Source of the DNA: Lineus longissimus
Taxonomy: Eukaryota; Nemertea; Pilidiophora; Heteronemertea; Lineidae
Assembly (NCBI RefSeq): GCF_910592395.1
Contig: NC_088309.1
Coordinates: 9,488,501-9,552,500, forward strand
Reading direction: 5' to 3'
Length of the DNA stretch: 64,000 nucleotides
Numbering within the stretch: position 1 is the stretch's first letter; every line of letters begins with the position of its first letter. Below are positions 33,894 through 44,141 of this stretch, piece by piece. The notes beneath the pieces are model-generated. The model did not search any database. It saw only the letters and a program-made list of their open reading frames with translations, and was not told the DNA's origin. The position numbers were made by a program, and so were the translations under genes.

Positions 33894-34505
33894 TAGGAGT
33901 GGATCCAGGAGTGTATATGTCATGTTATCCATTGCGAACTTCAATTGTTGTTGTTGTGTTGAATGTTTATCTTTATGCTCAGCCATTAATACATTTTTCT
34001 TCAAAGCTTGTATTATGTGCAGCATTGAGTTTGTGAGCAAAGTTACCAGACATCATTGGTTAATTTGCTGAACAACTTGTTTTTCACCATTTTGCGTAGC
34101 GTGAATTATTTATGTGTGGCAGAATTATTCATGTTTGATGTTATTTCTGTTCAATTGCTGGTAAAATGTCAAAAAGGGACTTTGAAACTGTTCAAATAGG
34201 CCTGTCCTAACCAGATCGTTTCAAAGTTCCTCCTTTGACGTTTTCACTAGCAATTGTCATACACATCAAACTTGCACTCTTCTGCGCCACACGTAAATAA
34301 TTGACACTATTCACTTGGTATTACAAGTTGTTCAGTAAACTGATCCAAGAACTCTGACAGCATCGCTCACTAAACTTCAATTGGCACATAATATTAGCAT
34401 TGAAGACTAATAATGTATTGATAGTTAAACATTAAGATAACAATTCAACTCAATAACAATTGAACTTTGCAAAGGATTACATGCCTCATACACTCCTGGA
34501 TCCTA
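33894..34505. mobile_element. Long foldback element, about 610 bp
   Basis: The left end TAGGAGTGGATCCAGGAGTG and right end CACTCCTGGATCCTA are complementary. Matching blocks continue throughout (AACTTCAATTGTT, TATTATGTGC, CTGAACAACTTGT, AATTATTTATGTGTGG, GACTTTGAAAC), all mirrored about 34200. It is therefore one imperfect palindrome with roughly 300-bp arms. An open frame over part of it is incidental. Confidence 0.8.
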
Positions 34506-34573
34506 TTTTTCCCCTAAAAAAGGGGGACCCTCAGAATATAGGCTATCTCCAAAATCGTCAAAAAAAAACTCGA

Positions 34574-34767
34574 GCGTGACCTCGCTCCGTAACTTTTGAG
34601 AAGAAAAAAGTTACGAGGCGAGGTCACGCACGATTTTTTTTTCGACATTTGTGGACTTAGCGTATTTTTCAAGAATTTTCAAGGAAAAAAGAATGACACA
34701 GCGATTTTGTACTTAGCGTATTTTTTGGTAAAAAAATATAGAAAAAAGTTACGGAGCGGAGTCACGC
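34574..34767. repeat. Inverted and direct repeats around AAAAAAGTTACG
   Basis: GCGTGACCTCGCTCCGTAAC (34574) is complementary to 34606-34629 (24-bp arms, 8-nt loop). The right arm recurs in direct orientation at 34744-34767, period 138 bp, followed both times by a T-run and TGTGGACTTAG. This immediately precedes the small ORF pair. Confidence 0.75.
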
Positions 34768-34913
34768 TCGATTATTTTTTGACTGCTGTGGACTTAGTAA
34801 TTTTTTGAACAAAAACACTGGAGAACAGCAATTGATTTTCGTACTTAGAATATTTTCAAGAAATTGTTCAGGAGAGAAACAATCATAAAATCCAAGAAGA
34901 ACCGATTGAATCA

Positions 34914-35141
34914 ATGATTAGTTTCTGTTTGGAATGGATGAGAAGTTGTTTAGAGATGTCCAAAGACCAACAAGAAGAAAATCAAAAAAAGATTAGAGTA
35001 TTTTTGATTTCTGTTCGTGCCCTAACGGACCTCGTAACTCTTGACGAAAGAAGGAAGATACTATATCAATTTCAGCATTTATTAATTCATTTTGAAAACA
35101 TACAGAAGAAAGAAGAATATTACAGAAAAAATAAATTATGA
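34914..35141 (+). CDS. Small ORF 1 of a compact overlapping pair
   Basis: 75 residues from ATG 34914 to TGA 35139-35141, mostly helical: EWMRSCLEMSKDQQEENQKK, then a hydrophobic heptad-like stretch, then a charged tail (NIQKKEEYYRKNKL). The frame stays open to about 34836 upstream. Its stop overlaps the ATG of the next ORF as ATGA. I recognise no family. Tight packing and the repeat setting suggest a mobile-element remnant; chance is possible. Confidence 0.35.
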   Translation: MISFCLEWMRSCLEMSKDQQEENQKKIRVFLISVRALTDLVTLDERRKILYQFQHLLIHFENIQKKEEYYRKNKL

Positions 35142-35314
35142 ACTCGGCTTCGAATGACATTAGGATCGGGAAGAGAAGACGCGTGGATGTACTACGTGTC
35201 AATGCAAACATCGTCCGACATTTAATTCTTTATAGTGTCTTTGTTTCGGAAGGAAATCTTTTCAGATTCCGTTCGTGGTCACGTATACCCAAGACACTGC
35301 AAAGTATTTCCTGA
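35138..35314 (+). CDS. Small ORF 2 of a compact overlapping pair
   Basis: 58 residues starting in the ATGA overlap and ending with TGA at 35312. It is basic (GKRRRVDVLR) followed by a hydrophobic stretch. No family is recognised. If real, it would be translated together with ORF 1 or belong to a mobile element; otherwise it is a chance frame. Confidence 0.25.
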   Translation: MNSASNDIRIGKRRRVDVLRVNANIVRHLILYSVFVSEGNLFRFRSWSRIPKTLQSIS

Positions 35315-35560
35315 GTTATTGTGAATCAAAAGTAGAATATGTTTTTCTTGACAGTCTTTTAACACACGAAAGGCTAGTCTTCATGCGTTGGTTTACAACT
35401 CGTATAGAAGGACCTGCAAAGATACAAAATAAAACGAGAGTTTAAAATACGGAAGCATAAGTAAGACGGAACAACACCTGTACAAATCAAGTTTAAAGTC
35501 ATATCGCCCTGGTTTGACTTGAGAAAAATAACATCATTGGAGCGATCTGGTTCCTGAAAA

Positions 35561-35808
35561 TGCGAAAACAAATTTCGGCCATTTTGAAAAGACCCTTTTC
35601 ACAGGCAGAGTAAGTTTACCATGACATAAAAGTCATGTTTTAAATCAAATCGTCACCAAAAGCATTCAAAATATCATGAACATTGAAAGGGATGGACAAC
35701 TTCAAGTAAATTTCTTGAATAAGCTTGTATATTTTGACTTTTATGCCACGGCAAACAAACGTTGCCTGTGAAAAGGGTCGTTTCAAAATGGCCAAAGTTT
35801 ATTTCGCA
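35561..35808. mobile_element. MITE copy 1, about 248 bp with about 60-bp inverted ends
   Basis: Left end TGCGAAAACAAATTTCGGCC, then ATTTTGAAAAGACCCTTTTC. The right end is its complement with a few mismatches, and pairing continues to CATAAAAGTC. It shares most of its length with the copy at 36542-36770. Confidence 0.85.
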
Positions 35809-36541
35809 GGGTGTGCGTCAGAACTGAGTTGTTGTGTACATAGCGCAATGATAATACATTGGAAGGCCACCAAAAACCACAATAAAAAAAATGGTCCGGA
35901 TAAGATCCGGTAGGCCTTTTATTCAATGCTGGTCTATGGTTATGTAATCCATGTCGAATACCTCAACCTAAGAATTTGTCTCAGACTTCATTCATGGGTG
36001 AACAAGTTTTCCCCAGAGCAGATTTAGACTTTCAATCAGCACGGTACCCAAGACATGGATTTGAGGATGATAATCAACATGACCAACAAGCTCGCCCTCA
36101 GGTGGAAGCTCACTGACATGTACAGGCATGCCTTGGTATGGACTTATTGTGTGTGATGTATAGGACATCTGGACACAAAGGCATATCGACAAAGAACCTC
36201 GTTTACAGGCACATGCATGGCAGAAATCAATCCTACTAAGTGCTGTACATTTCATAGTGCGTTCAACTGACGGCGAGCTAAATATTAATTTACTGATAAA
36301 ATTATTATTCGGACATAATGATATTTGCATAAGTAAGGATATCAAAGTCCAAAAATAAACTTCAATTATTGGATCATCACATATATTTCTCTTCATCAAC
36401 TATAATCAGATAATGGTAGAAAACACACTAGATATATATATCAAGATTTCAAATGAAACCTAAGCATACTTTCAACAATTCCCTTGACCAATCTCGGCAA
36501 TTTTCTTTCGACTGAGATTGTACATGTACAAATAGACCGTA

Positions 36542-36770
36542 TGTGATGATAAATTTCGGCCATTTTGAAAAGGCCTTTTCACAAGTAGCGTAAGTTTACC
36601 ATGACATAAAGTAATGTTTTAAATTAAATCATCACCATGCCACATTGAAAGACATGAAAAACTTCAAGTGAATTGCTTGAATAAAGCTTGTATTTTTACT
36701 TTTATGCCGTGGTAAACAGATGTTGGTTGTGAAAAGGGTCATTTCAAAATGGCCGAAATATATTTTCGCA
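36542..36770. mobile_element. MITE copy 2, about 229 bp
   Basis: The same inverted ends (AAATTTCGGCCATTTTGAAA, complement ending ATTTTCGCA) and same interior as 35561-35808, with small deletions. TA flanks it on both sides, a possible target duplication. Two copies within 1 kb in the same orientation. Confidence 0.85.
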
Positions 36771-37831
36771 TATAGGCCTATGGTCTGCAATACCATGCCG
36801 CGCAACACGCGAAAATGACCAATATTCAAACCTAAAATATGTGAACTCAGTCGACTTTTAAAACTATTTAAACAACTGAATGTGATACTTGTGTTGTAAA
36901 CTAAAAGTTTGGGTGGAAATTTAGAGTTTAATATGCTCTTACCGTGATTATTTTTGGTTTGTGTGGGAGCAAGTTGTGAAGACATGTTTGAACAACATGG
37001 CGGCTGGACTGAAGACAGACGTAGCCAGGCGCATGCGTAGGCCTACTTCGTCAAAGCCAACATGCCAATCTAGACACGTGCGCACAATGACCCCTTGGTA
37101 TAAACGAGGTTGCTGATTTCGTCACGGTGCGCGCTTCTGATGCATGGTACAGGGTGATTCTTAATAATAATGACGATTAATGATTAAAAATGATTCTTCC
37201 GCATCGATACGCAAGCATGAAATCGGCTGATTAAGTGGTGCAGTGATTGTCAGCGCTATATAATGATGTGTGACAAACCCCAACCAGGCTGCTACTGCCA
37301 TCTTGACCATTTAAAGGGAGTGTGATTCCATGACGGTCAGGATGGCCGCGGCGGGCTCGAAGATGAACATATCAGGCCTATCACAATTTATTCATGAAGT
37401 AATCGAAGACATCTGTCGGACATATTATGGCATTGATGGTTGATGGGTCATATGTAATATAATATATTACAGATGTGATATTATCACATAGAATATGTGA
37501 TATTAAGGTCTGCTGAAAATTCGAAGCTGTTTTTCACGGTTGATTCACCAAAGGTGGTGTTTCCTAGCTTTCACTGAACCGAATGTTCGGTAGAAATCCT
37601 TTTTTACGTTTAACGCTTTAGCAGTTTCGACGAATGGAAACCAAGCTTCTTTCATCGGACAAGATTGGAGTTCAAAACATCAACGAAAATTTGATTACGT
37701 TTTTTCCAGTTTGCGACTGGTCGTCTGATGTTTGGTATTACCACATGGGTGGCTGCATTGTGATCTACCTCCGAAATCTTAACCGAGCCCGTTACTTCTT
37801 CAATGCATGAGACGGCCAGGTCTTGGCAAGG

Positions 37832-39526
37832 ATGGAGTCTCCGCTGGTCACGTCAAGAAGCCTCGCGAGCCCGAGTGTACATTCTCTTTCAACTTCAAGT
37901 TTGGAAGATTCTGAAATCGGCGACGTTATGATTGTTCCACCATTTGAACATGTACCACTAATCAGAAACTCTGGGCGAAAACTTCGTCCATCGCAGCGAA
38001 CGGGGGAGAAAAAGGAAAACCTCTCACTCCGTATACCGCGCTTTACGGAGAGTACCCTCAGTGGTACAACATCACCCCTATCGAAAGGCATACCTTCTTT
38101 GAGTGAAAGGGTATCACCAATTCAAACGCCCATACCACCTTTCCTTCATGAGAGGGAGGAATCATGGGAAAGGAGGGACGAGAGCCCCGTCCAGCTCGTC
38201 AACACAACGACAACACCAGATGACGTTCCCTCAGCACGCTCATTTTTCAAACCGATTGATTTAGAACTCAAAACAAATGGTAATGGGTTTAATGCAAATA
38301 TGAGCTATATACCCACACGTTCTGATCTGGTTCTAACAAGAACAACGGGGAAATTCAATTCACACGAACTTGGACCAGCAGCTGAGCGCCAGTGGCAGCA
38401 GGTGGCAGAAGGTGCGCGAGTAGACGGTGTTACAGGGACAGACGATCGGACGCAGCAGTTGGAGCAAGGTACTTCGGCACCTCAGAAGCAGCAGCCTACA
38501 GAGATACGTAACATTCACAAACTTGTAAGACGGAGCAGCATCAAATTACAAAGAGATACTTTTAATCTAAACGGGAGGAATTCTACAAGACGGTACAGGA
38601 GTACTGCCAGCGGTTCGGTCAGACGGAGCCAGAGACCAGGATCTTTCAAAAGTTATGGGCGCTCTGAGATCACCGGACTTCAGCTGACAACTGGAAAGCT
38701 CGATAGCCCGGACCTTGGGAGGAGGACTCGGTGCGACAGCAACTTCTCTGATGGTCAGACAAGATCGTGCTCACCTTCTCCATCGAGAACATCACAGCAA
38801 CGTTTGAGAGCTAGGGATGTAACTGGTCTTCGCTCAAAATGTTTGAGTGCTGATGATAGGTCTTGCTCGCCAGCGTCGCGATCAGGGCCATATATAAGTA
38901 CCAGTACGGACGATAGAGGTTTCAGCATGGGAGACATCAAAACAAGTGACAGGCAGAGAAAAATCTCAAGACAGAATGGCGCTCGGAGACAAGACGAGCA
39001 CCTGATGGTGGTTACGCCTACGAGGTACTCGGGGCCACAGGAAGATGGCAGAGGGAGATGTTACCACAAAGACCATGAGAAGAAGGTTGTGATCAATGTG
39101 GGAGGGACACGGTTCGTGACTTTCCTGTCAACGCTGAAAAATGTTGAGAACAGCCGTCTGTATCATCTTGAGGGGGATGCGAGTCATTACGATCCAGAGT
39201 CGGGCGAATATTTCTTCGACCGGAACCCGTCGATCTTTGAGTTCATTTTGGACTACCACCGCACGAAAGAGTTGCACATCCCAACAAACTATTGCGGCCC
39301 TCTTGTCAAGAATGAGTTGAAGTTCTGGGGAGTTAGTGACGAGTTTATGGCAACTTGCTGCAAGGCAGATTACATGGAGTTCGAAGAAGACATGAAAAGG
39401 GAACAACATTTAATGGAGGAGTTCCAAGTGTCGATCGACCCCAACCTCCTGAGGAAAGCTGAAGTGTCTTTCAAATACCAGTTGTACCTATACTTGGAGT
39501 ATCCCCACTCGTCTTCATTTGCTCAG
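37832..39526 (+). CDS. Kv channel first exon A: long N-terminus plus T1
   Basis: ATG 37832 is the first in frame. Exon A encodes 565 residues. About 420 of them, before T1, are Ser/Arg/Thr-rich and probably disordered, with many SPS, RSG and RRS clusters; they precede [12 protein letters not shown]. Such an N-terminus is long for a Kv channel. The donor is CAGGTAAGT at 39527. T1 is nearly identical over its first half to that of exon B. Confidence 0.9.
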
Positions 39527-42500
39527 GTAAGTTAACTTTACCTAAAGGGAGATTATAGGCAGGAGCCAGGTAGGTCAGATTAACTTAAAAGTCGCCTAAA
39601 TGGGTATCTCTCATCTCAAAGTACATCAACCTTCTAATCTCAAAGTACATCAACCTTTGACCCAGGACCCTAGCTGTGCACACTGGCCACCTAAAGACTA
39701 GCTAGCTCCTGCCTATGTGAGCCCCCTTTAGGTTTATATCATTTTGGTCAGATGTTAATTTGATATGACCATCTGATAACTTAATTTAGTTAAGCAGCAG
39801 GTGGTGGCAGAGAGATTGCAAACAGACGACAATATACACGAAGCAGACGATCGGTGCAAACGCAATAGGATAGGTCTGCAGACGTTACATCTTTTAACGT
39901 TCCAAACTTACTACTAATTTGTGAGCATGATATAACCGGGATACGATCACGAGGTCATGAATTATTTGTGAGAGGAGAAGGAAATTTGTTACAAAGAAAG
40001 AATGAGAGTCCATCATCAGACGAAATGAGGATGTGCCACCTACGAGCATTGGACAGAAAATGAGGCGATCTGGGAACTATACAGAAGCTGACGGACACGT
40101 CTCGTTCTTATCTTCATCTGATCAGTTGATTCGATGTTTTAAGAGAGTGTCAGAAATTTCCCATCGTGTATATAGGTCCAATGAATGGGCAGTCAAGTGC
40201 GGCATGCCAAAGAGTTGACAACTGAGTTGAAATTTGCACGTCTTCTTTCAACATCGCGCTGGATGCATGTTCGTCTTCGCCTAGAAGACAGGATTTGGCG
40301 CGGTTGATTGGAATACGTCGTTTTTGTTGTTTGTTCACGTGGTAATGGACCCCGGGTTTGACATCTAGAAAGATAGGATTTTGCTCAAGTAAACAAGAGC
40401 AGTGCTACCTACTTCTATTGCATAAAAGGCAGGACAGCGAATTATCCTGTATAGTAGAATGTCCACTATGGCACATCCAAACGGCGAGAGAAAAAGTATC
40501 GACCGCAATCCATCCAAGAGGCAAGACGAGACGCAGCTGATGATGGTTGCTCCCACGAAGCCGACCGGGGCACAGGACAACAGGAAAGACCGAGTTTGTG
40601 CCAATGATTTTGTGGACAAGAAGGTTGTGATCAATGTCGGAGGGACACGGTTCGTGACTTTCCGGTCAACGCTGAGAAATGTTGAGAACACCCGTCTGTA
40701 TTATCTTGAGGCGGATGCGAGTCATTACGATCCAGATTCGGGCGAATATTTCTTCGACCGGAACCCGTCGATCTTTGAGTTCATTTTGGAATACCACCGC
40801 ACGAAAGAGTTGCACATCCCAACAAACTATTGCGGCCCTCTTGTCAAGAATGAGTTGCTCTTCTGGGGAGTGAGTGACGAGAATATCGCAACTTGCTGCA
40901 AAGCCGCTTACCTGGAATTTCAAACGGACTTGGAACAGGAACATATGCTCATTAATGAGTTTGAAGTTATGGTCGATCCTGTCCTCCTAAAAAGAGCCGA
41001 GGTGTCCTTAAAGTACCAACTGCTTCTCTATTTGGAGTACCCACATTCGTCTTCATTTGCCCAAGTAAGTGGATATGGTAGCCCTGCTTGTTCTCGGGCA
41101 ACAAGAATTTTCCCGTCCCTCGGCATGTGATATCACCCTTGGCCAGCGTTCTCGGGCGATATCGCATTCCTCGGGCCAGAGAAATCCATATTGCCCCTCA
41201 ATAAAGGACTACTGTATATTTGATAATAATATTGTAGCCTGTGCGCGATATGTATCTCATTAGAACTAGAAGTAGGAAGTGCGCTTTTCATCGCTTGTAG
41301 CCTGTGTGCGATATCTCATTAGAAGTAGGACGGCTGTTCGGCATTCATCGTAGTCTGTGCGCGAAATCTCATCGATTAGAAAGTTGGACGGGCGTTTGGC
41401 ATTCGATGCAGAGAGCCTGTGCGCGATATCTTATTAGAAGTAGGACGGGCGTTGTCATTCGTTTTAGCCTGTGCGCGATATCTCATTAGAAGTAGGACGG
41501 CTGTTCGGCATTCATCGTAGTCTGTGCGCGAAATCTCATCGATTAGAAAGTTGGACGGGCGTTTGGCATTCAATGCATAGAGCCTATGCGCGATATCTTA
41601 TTAGAAGTAGGACGGGCGTTGTCATTCGTTTTAGCATGTGCGTGGTATCTCATTAGAAGCAGGAAATGCGTTAGTCATACACTGTATTAGCCTGTGCGCA
41701 GTATCGAAATAGGACGGGTGTTTACATCGGAATATGATACATAGGCAGGCAACTGTGTATTTTCACTATGGAGAATATCAGAGATAAAATTGTGATAATC
41801 ATACATTATGCTTAACATATGCAAGCCAGTTAATAATACATTATGCTAAACATGAAGTCAGTTTATCATTCCATAGGCCCTCTAGGTCGACAACTGCCTA
41901 TGTGACACCTTTTAAATGTACTGTGTACGACCGATGAACGCAGGCACAGTGTGTACATACTTCATTAGAATATACATAATTCACTACAGCTCACAGCAGC
42001 TGCGGTTAAAATTAGTCGATTGATTGTGACAATATTTGAAATAGTATTAAAAATAATATTTACCTACAACTTGACCATTAAAGTTGAGCATACAAAAAGC
42101 CTATTGATTTCCCTGGTTAGTTTCTTTTTTCATAGGTGGGAACGGCTTGATGTTTACAAGTGTTACAACCAGCCCGTGCTGTGACAAATAATGAAGAAAA
42201 TAATTTGCTATTTTACATTGAATAGCAGTCAATGTCCAACATATTTTTCTAATCTCTTGTCAGCCTAGATGTACATCATGTACATTTATGTACTGAAACT
42301 GACTGATGAATTTCTCTCAAAGCGTGAATTGAAAATCTTCTTTTCAATTAAAAATTTCAATAATTTAGCGAAGTGCGTATGGGCCTTTAACATCACCTGT
42401 TCAGCAAGGCACCAAATGCATAAGAACATGATTTATCCGATGTGAGAATCCAATATTAAAATTCATCAATTGAGAAAAAAAATATAACCCATTAAAAGAT

Positions 42501-44141
42501 TCATCCCTACACTGATCATGACGAAATATACTGGGTGCATCAAAGAAGTTAATCTAGAAGTTACGGGCAGTTGAACCATACCCACCAAACATATGCGTTG
42601 CATTGAAACAACCCATCCATGGACATGGATATGATACTAATTTTGATGCCCATAAATGTGTCTCCCTGAAATAATGCCGGGTTTTATAATTTACAGCGAA
42701 CACCTGTGAAAGTTATTGCGTCGGGTGCGAGATATCCTGGAAGTCGACTGAATGGAGATTGGCCTGCCTACTAATATATTCTTTCAAAATGTTTGCTCAT
42801 CTGCCGATCTGCCGCATATGGTGTCCCGATCACGCTGCCGGTCGATCACTAACACAGACTCGCCTATTAAACTGCATCTAACGACAGGTAGCTGTAGCGA
42901 TGGTTGAGAACGAATACAAATGGAGGACGCCAGTGCGCAAATAGATTGTCTGGGCTTCTGACCTCACTCTCGCTATCGTAGAGCGAGTGGGAAAAGGGAT
43001 GATGTCTTTCAAACCCAAGGTGGCCACCAAAAGCTACTAAACTGGACCAGGGCCTGGTCGGTTGATGACTAATATTTTTCAACTTCAGGCAGTCTCTACC
43101 GGCCGTCGGGCCAGTTGAAAGCAATTCAAGGCAACCATTCTGTCCCATTCATCGAGACCACCAACTACTACGTTTTGTAACGCAATGAACGTATTCACAC
43201 TGAAATGAGTCTCATTCCTGTAGCTTCTTTTTTTCCACTCATTCCAGGTGTGGGCCGTGATGTTCGCGCTTCTTACCGTCCTCTCCATCATCACCATATT
43301 CATGGAGACCATGCCGCAGTTCAGAGTGGAAGTGCACAAATCAAGCATCCCCGAGCACATTCTCGCCAAGAACAGCACAAGTCACACGCGGCGAATGCTG
43401 TACGGGCAGACGGAGCCTATATTTTGGCTGGTCTGTATCGAGTATGTCTTTTTAGGAGTGTTCCTGATAGAGTTCTTCTTCCGTTTAGTCATGTCGCCAA
43501 GACTCCGTATGTTTGTTTCGTCATACACCAACTTCATCGACCTATTTTCCCTGGCGGCTTACTGGATCACGACTGCCGTTTACTTGGCGAGGATAAATTT
43601 CGAATACAACCACACGGCGATCTCCTCGACTATGCTGATAGTGCGCCTCCTGCAAGTCTTACGAATCTTCCGAGTTTTTAAACTTGTAAAGCAGTATATT
43701 GGCTTCAAGGTGCTGATGCTGTCCTTAAAAAAGAGCGCTGGGCAACTGGCGCTACTTGCATTGGTCTTGGGCGTCTTCGTCCTAATCTTTGCCGCGCTAT
43801 CCTTCGCGGCGGAGTTGACCGAGAAAGACTCCTTGATTGATAACATCCCCGGTGGTCTCTGGTGGGCAGTGATTACTATGACCGCTGTGGGATACGGGGA
43901 CATCTACCCGAAAGGCTTCAGTGGCCACATTATCGGGGTATTGTGCGCCATATTCGGGGTGATTGTGACGACCCTGAGTGTGCCTATCATAACAAGCAAC
44001 TTCATCAGTTATCACAAACACGCTATGGCACTTGACGCGATTAGGAAAAAGCACCACGTGCAGAAGACAGTGAATATCAGCATGTACAAAGCCAAGCCAA
44101 AGCCTTCTACCCCTGCACATCAAGCCGCTCAAAAATCATAA
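37832..44141 (+). CDS. Voltage-gated potassium channel, Shaw/Kv3-like, two alternative first exons
   Basis: The gene encodes a six-segment Kv channel alpha subunit of the plasma membrane. Two first exons (37832-39526 and 40459-41064) each end in phase 0 after SSSFA-Gln and can join one shared exon (43248-44141). The products are 862 and 499 residues. T1 contains VINVGGTRF and the zinc site HX5CX20CC (short-form residues H119, C125, C146, C147) found in Kv2-Kv4 and absent from Kv1. CGPL and FWGV spacing is closest to Kv3. The shared exon has S1-S6, an S4 with [16 protein letters not shown], and the filter TAVGYGD (414-420). S6 has SVP where Kv channels usually have PVP. The poly(A) signal AATAAA is at 45044. 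That this is a Kv channel is certain; the Shaw-like placement is likely, but the pore also resembles Kv2. Confidence 0.93.
39541..39732. mobile_element. MITE-like element just after exon A
   Basis: Perfect 9-bp ends CCTAAAGGG (39541) and CCCTTTAGG (39724-39732). Inside these, TATAGGCAGGAGC pairs with GCTCCTGCCTAT. Same family as 13019-13243. It starts 14 bp after the exon A donor. Confidence 0.75.
40168..40176 (+). promoter_or_regulatory. Possible TATA box for exon B
   Basis: GTATATAGG lies about 285 bp before the exon B ATG, between the two first exons, where a second promoter is required if exon B starts transcripts. Motif only. Confidence 0.25.
40459..41064 (+). CDS. Kv channel first exon B: short N-terminus plus T1
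   Basis: ATG 40459 (second ATG at 40468) gives 202 residues: 55 residues of mostly charged leader and then T1 (56-155), ending CAA at donor GTAAGT 41065. It matches exon A over T1 and the T1-S1 linker ([11 protein letters not shown]) but has no counterpart of the long disordered head. The two T1s are alternatives, since each has its own start and donor and the same phase. Confidence 0.9.
41236..41735. repeat. Tandem array with 167-bp higher-order unit
   Basis: Monomers of about 55 bp carry CCTGTGCGCGATATCTCATT, then AGAAG and GGACGG. Three monomers form a 167-bp unit present twice, 41300-41466 and 41467-41633, almost identical. Single monomers flank both sides. It lies in the intron between exon B and the shared exon. 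Open frames here are by-products. Confidence 0.9.
41736..43247 (+). other. Rest of the Kv intron
   Basis: About 1.5 kb of AT-rich sequence ending in a good acceptor (TTTTTTTCCACTCATTCCAG). No further exon or repeat was recognised. Confidence 0.5.
43248..44141 (+). CDS. Kv channel shared exon: S1-S6 and C-terminus
   Basis: Starts GTGTGGGCC (Val-Trp-Ala) after the acceptor at 43246-43247 and ends TAA. Short-form numbering: S1 203-223, S2 259-283, S3 296-315, S4 331-352, S5 367-391, pore 401-421, S6 427-450. S4 charges are R, Q, R, R, K, K at three-residue steps, so the second charge is neutral, as in Kv2. The tail is short (about 45 residues), basic and proline-containing. N244 (NST) and N323 (NHT) are sequons. 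Confidence 0.95.
   Translation: MWAVMFALLTVLSIITIFMETMPQFRVEVHKSSIPEHILAKNSTSHTRRMLYGQTEPIFWLVCIEYVFLGVFLIEFFFRLVMSPRLRMFVSSYTNFIDLFSLAAYWITTAVYLARINFEYNHTAISSTMLIVRLLQVLRIFRVFKLVKQYIGFKVLMLSLKKSAGQLALLALVLGVFVLIFAALSFAAELTEKDSLIDNIPGGLWWAVITMTAVGYGDIYPKGFSGHIIGVLCAIFGVIVTTLSVPIITSNFISYHKHAMALDAIRKKHHVQKTVNISMYKAKPKPSTPAHQAAQKS

Larger units (their letters stand above)
27641..37800. other. Intergenic repeat field
   Basis: Ten kilobases without a supported host gene. It contains degenerate tandem repeats (27690-28210), a hairpin (28242-28333), foldback elements (29520-29918, 33894-34505), direct duplications (29945-30230, 30591/31052), a TA-flanked MITE (32115-32312), a tRNA-like sequence (31752-31830), a compact ORF pair (34914-35314) and two copies of one MITE (35561, 36542). 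Each is listed separately. Confidence 0.7.

Noticed and set aside
33706-34071. 121-residue frame
   Set aside because: Most of it lies within one arm of a foldback element.
37803-37831. Upstream ATGs and a TTG as the Kv exon A start
   Set aside because: ATGs at 37803 and 37807 are in other frames and TTG is not a normal start in animals; ATG 37832 is first in frame.
41304-41656. Frames of 61-65 residues on both strands
   Set aside because: Repeat copies of the 167-bp unit produce identical frames; not genes.
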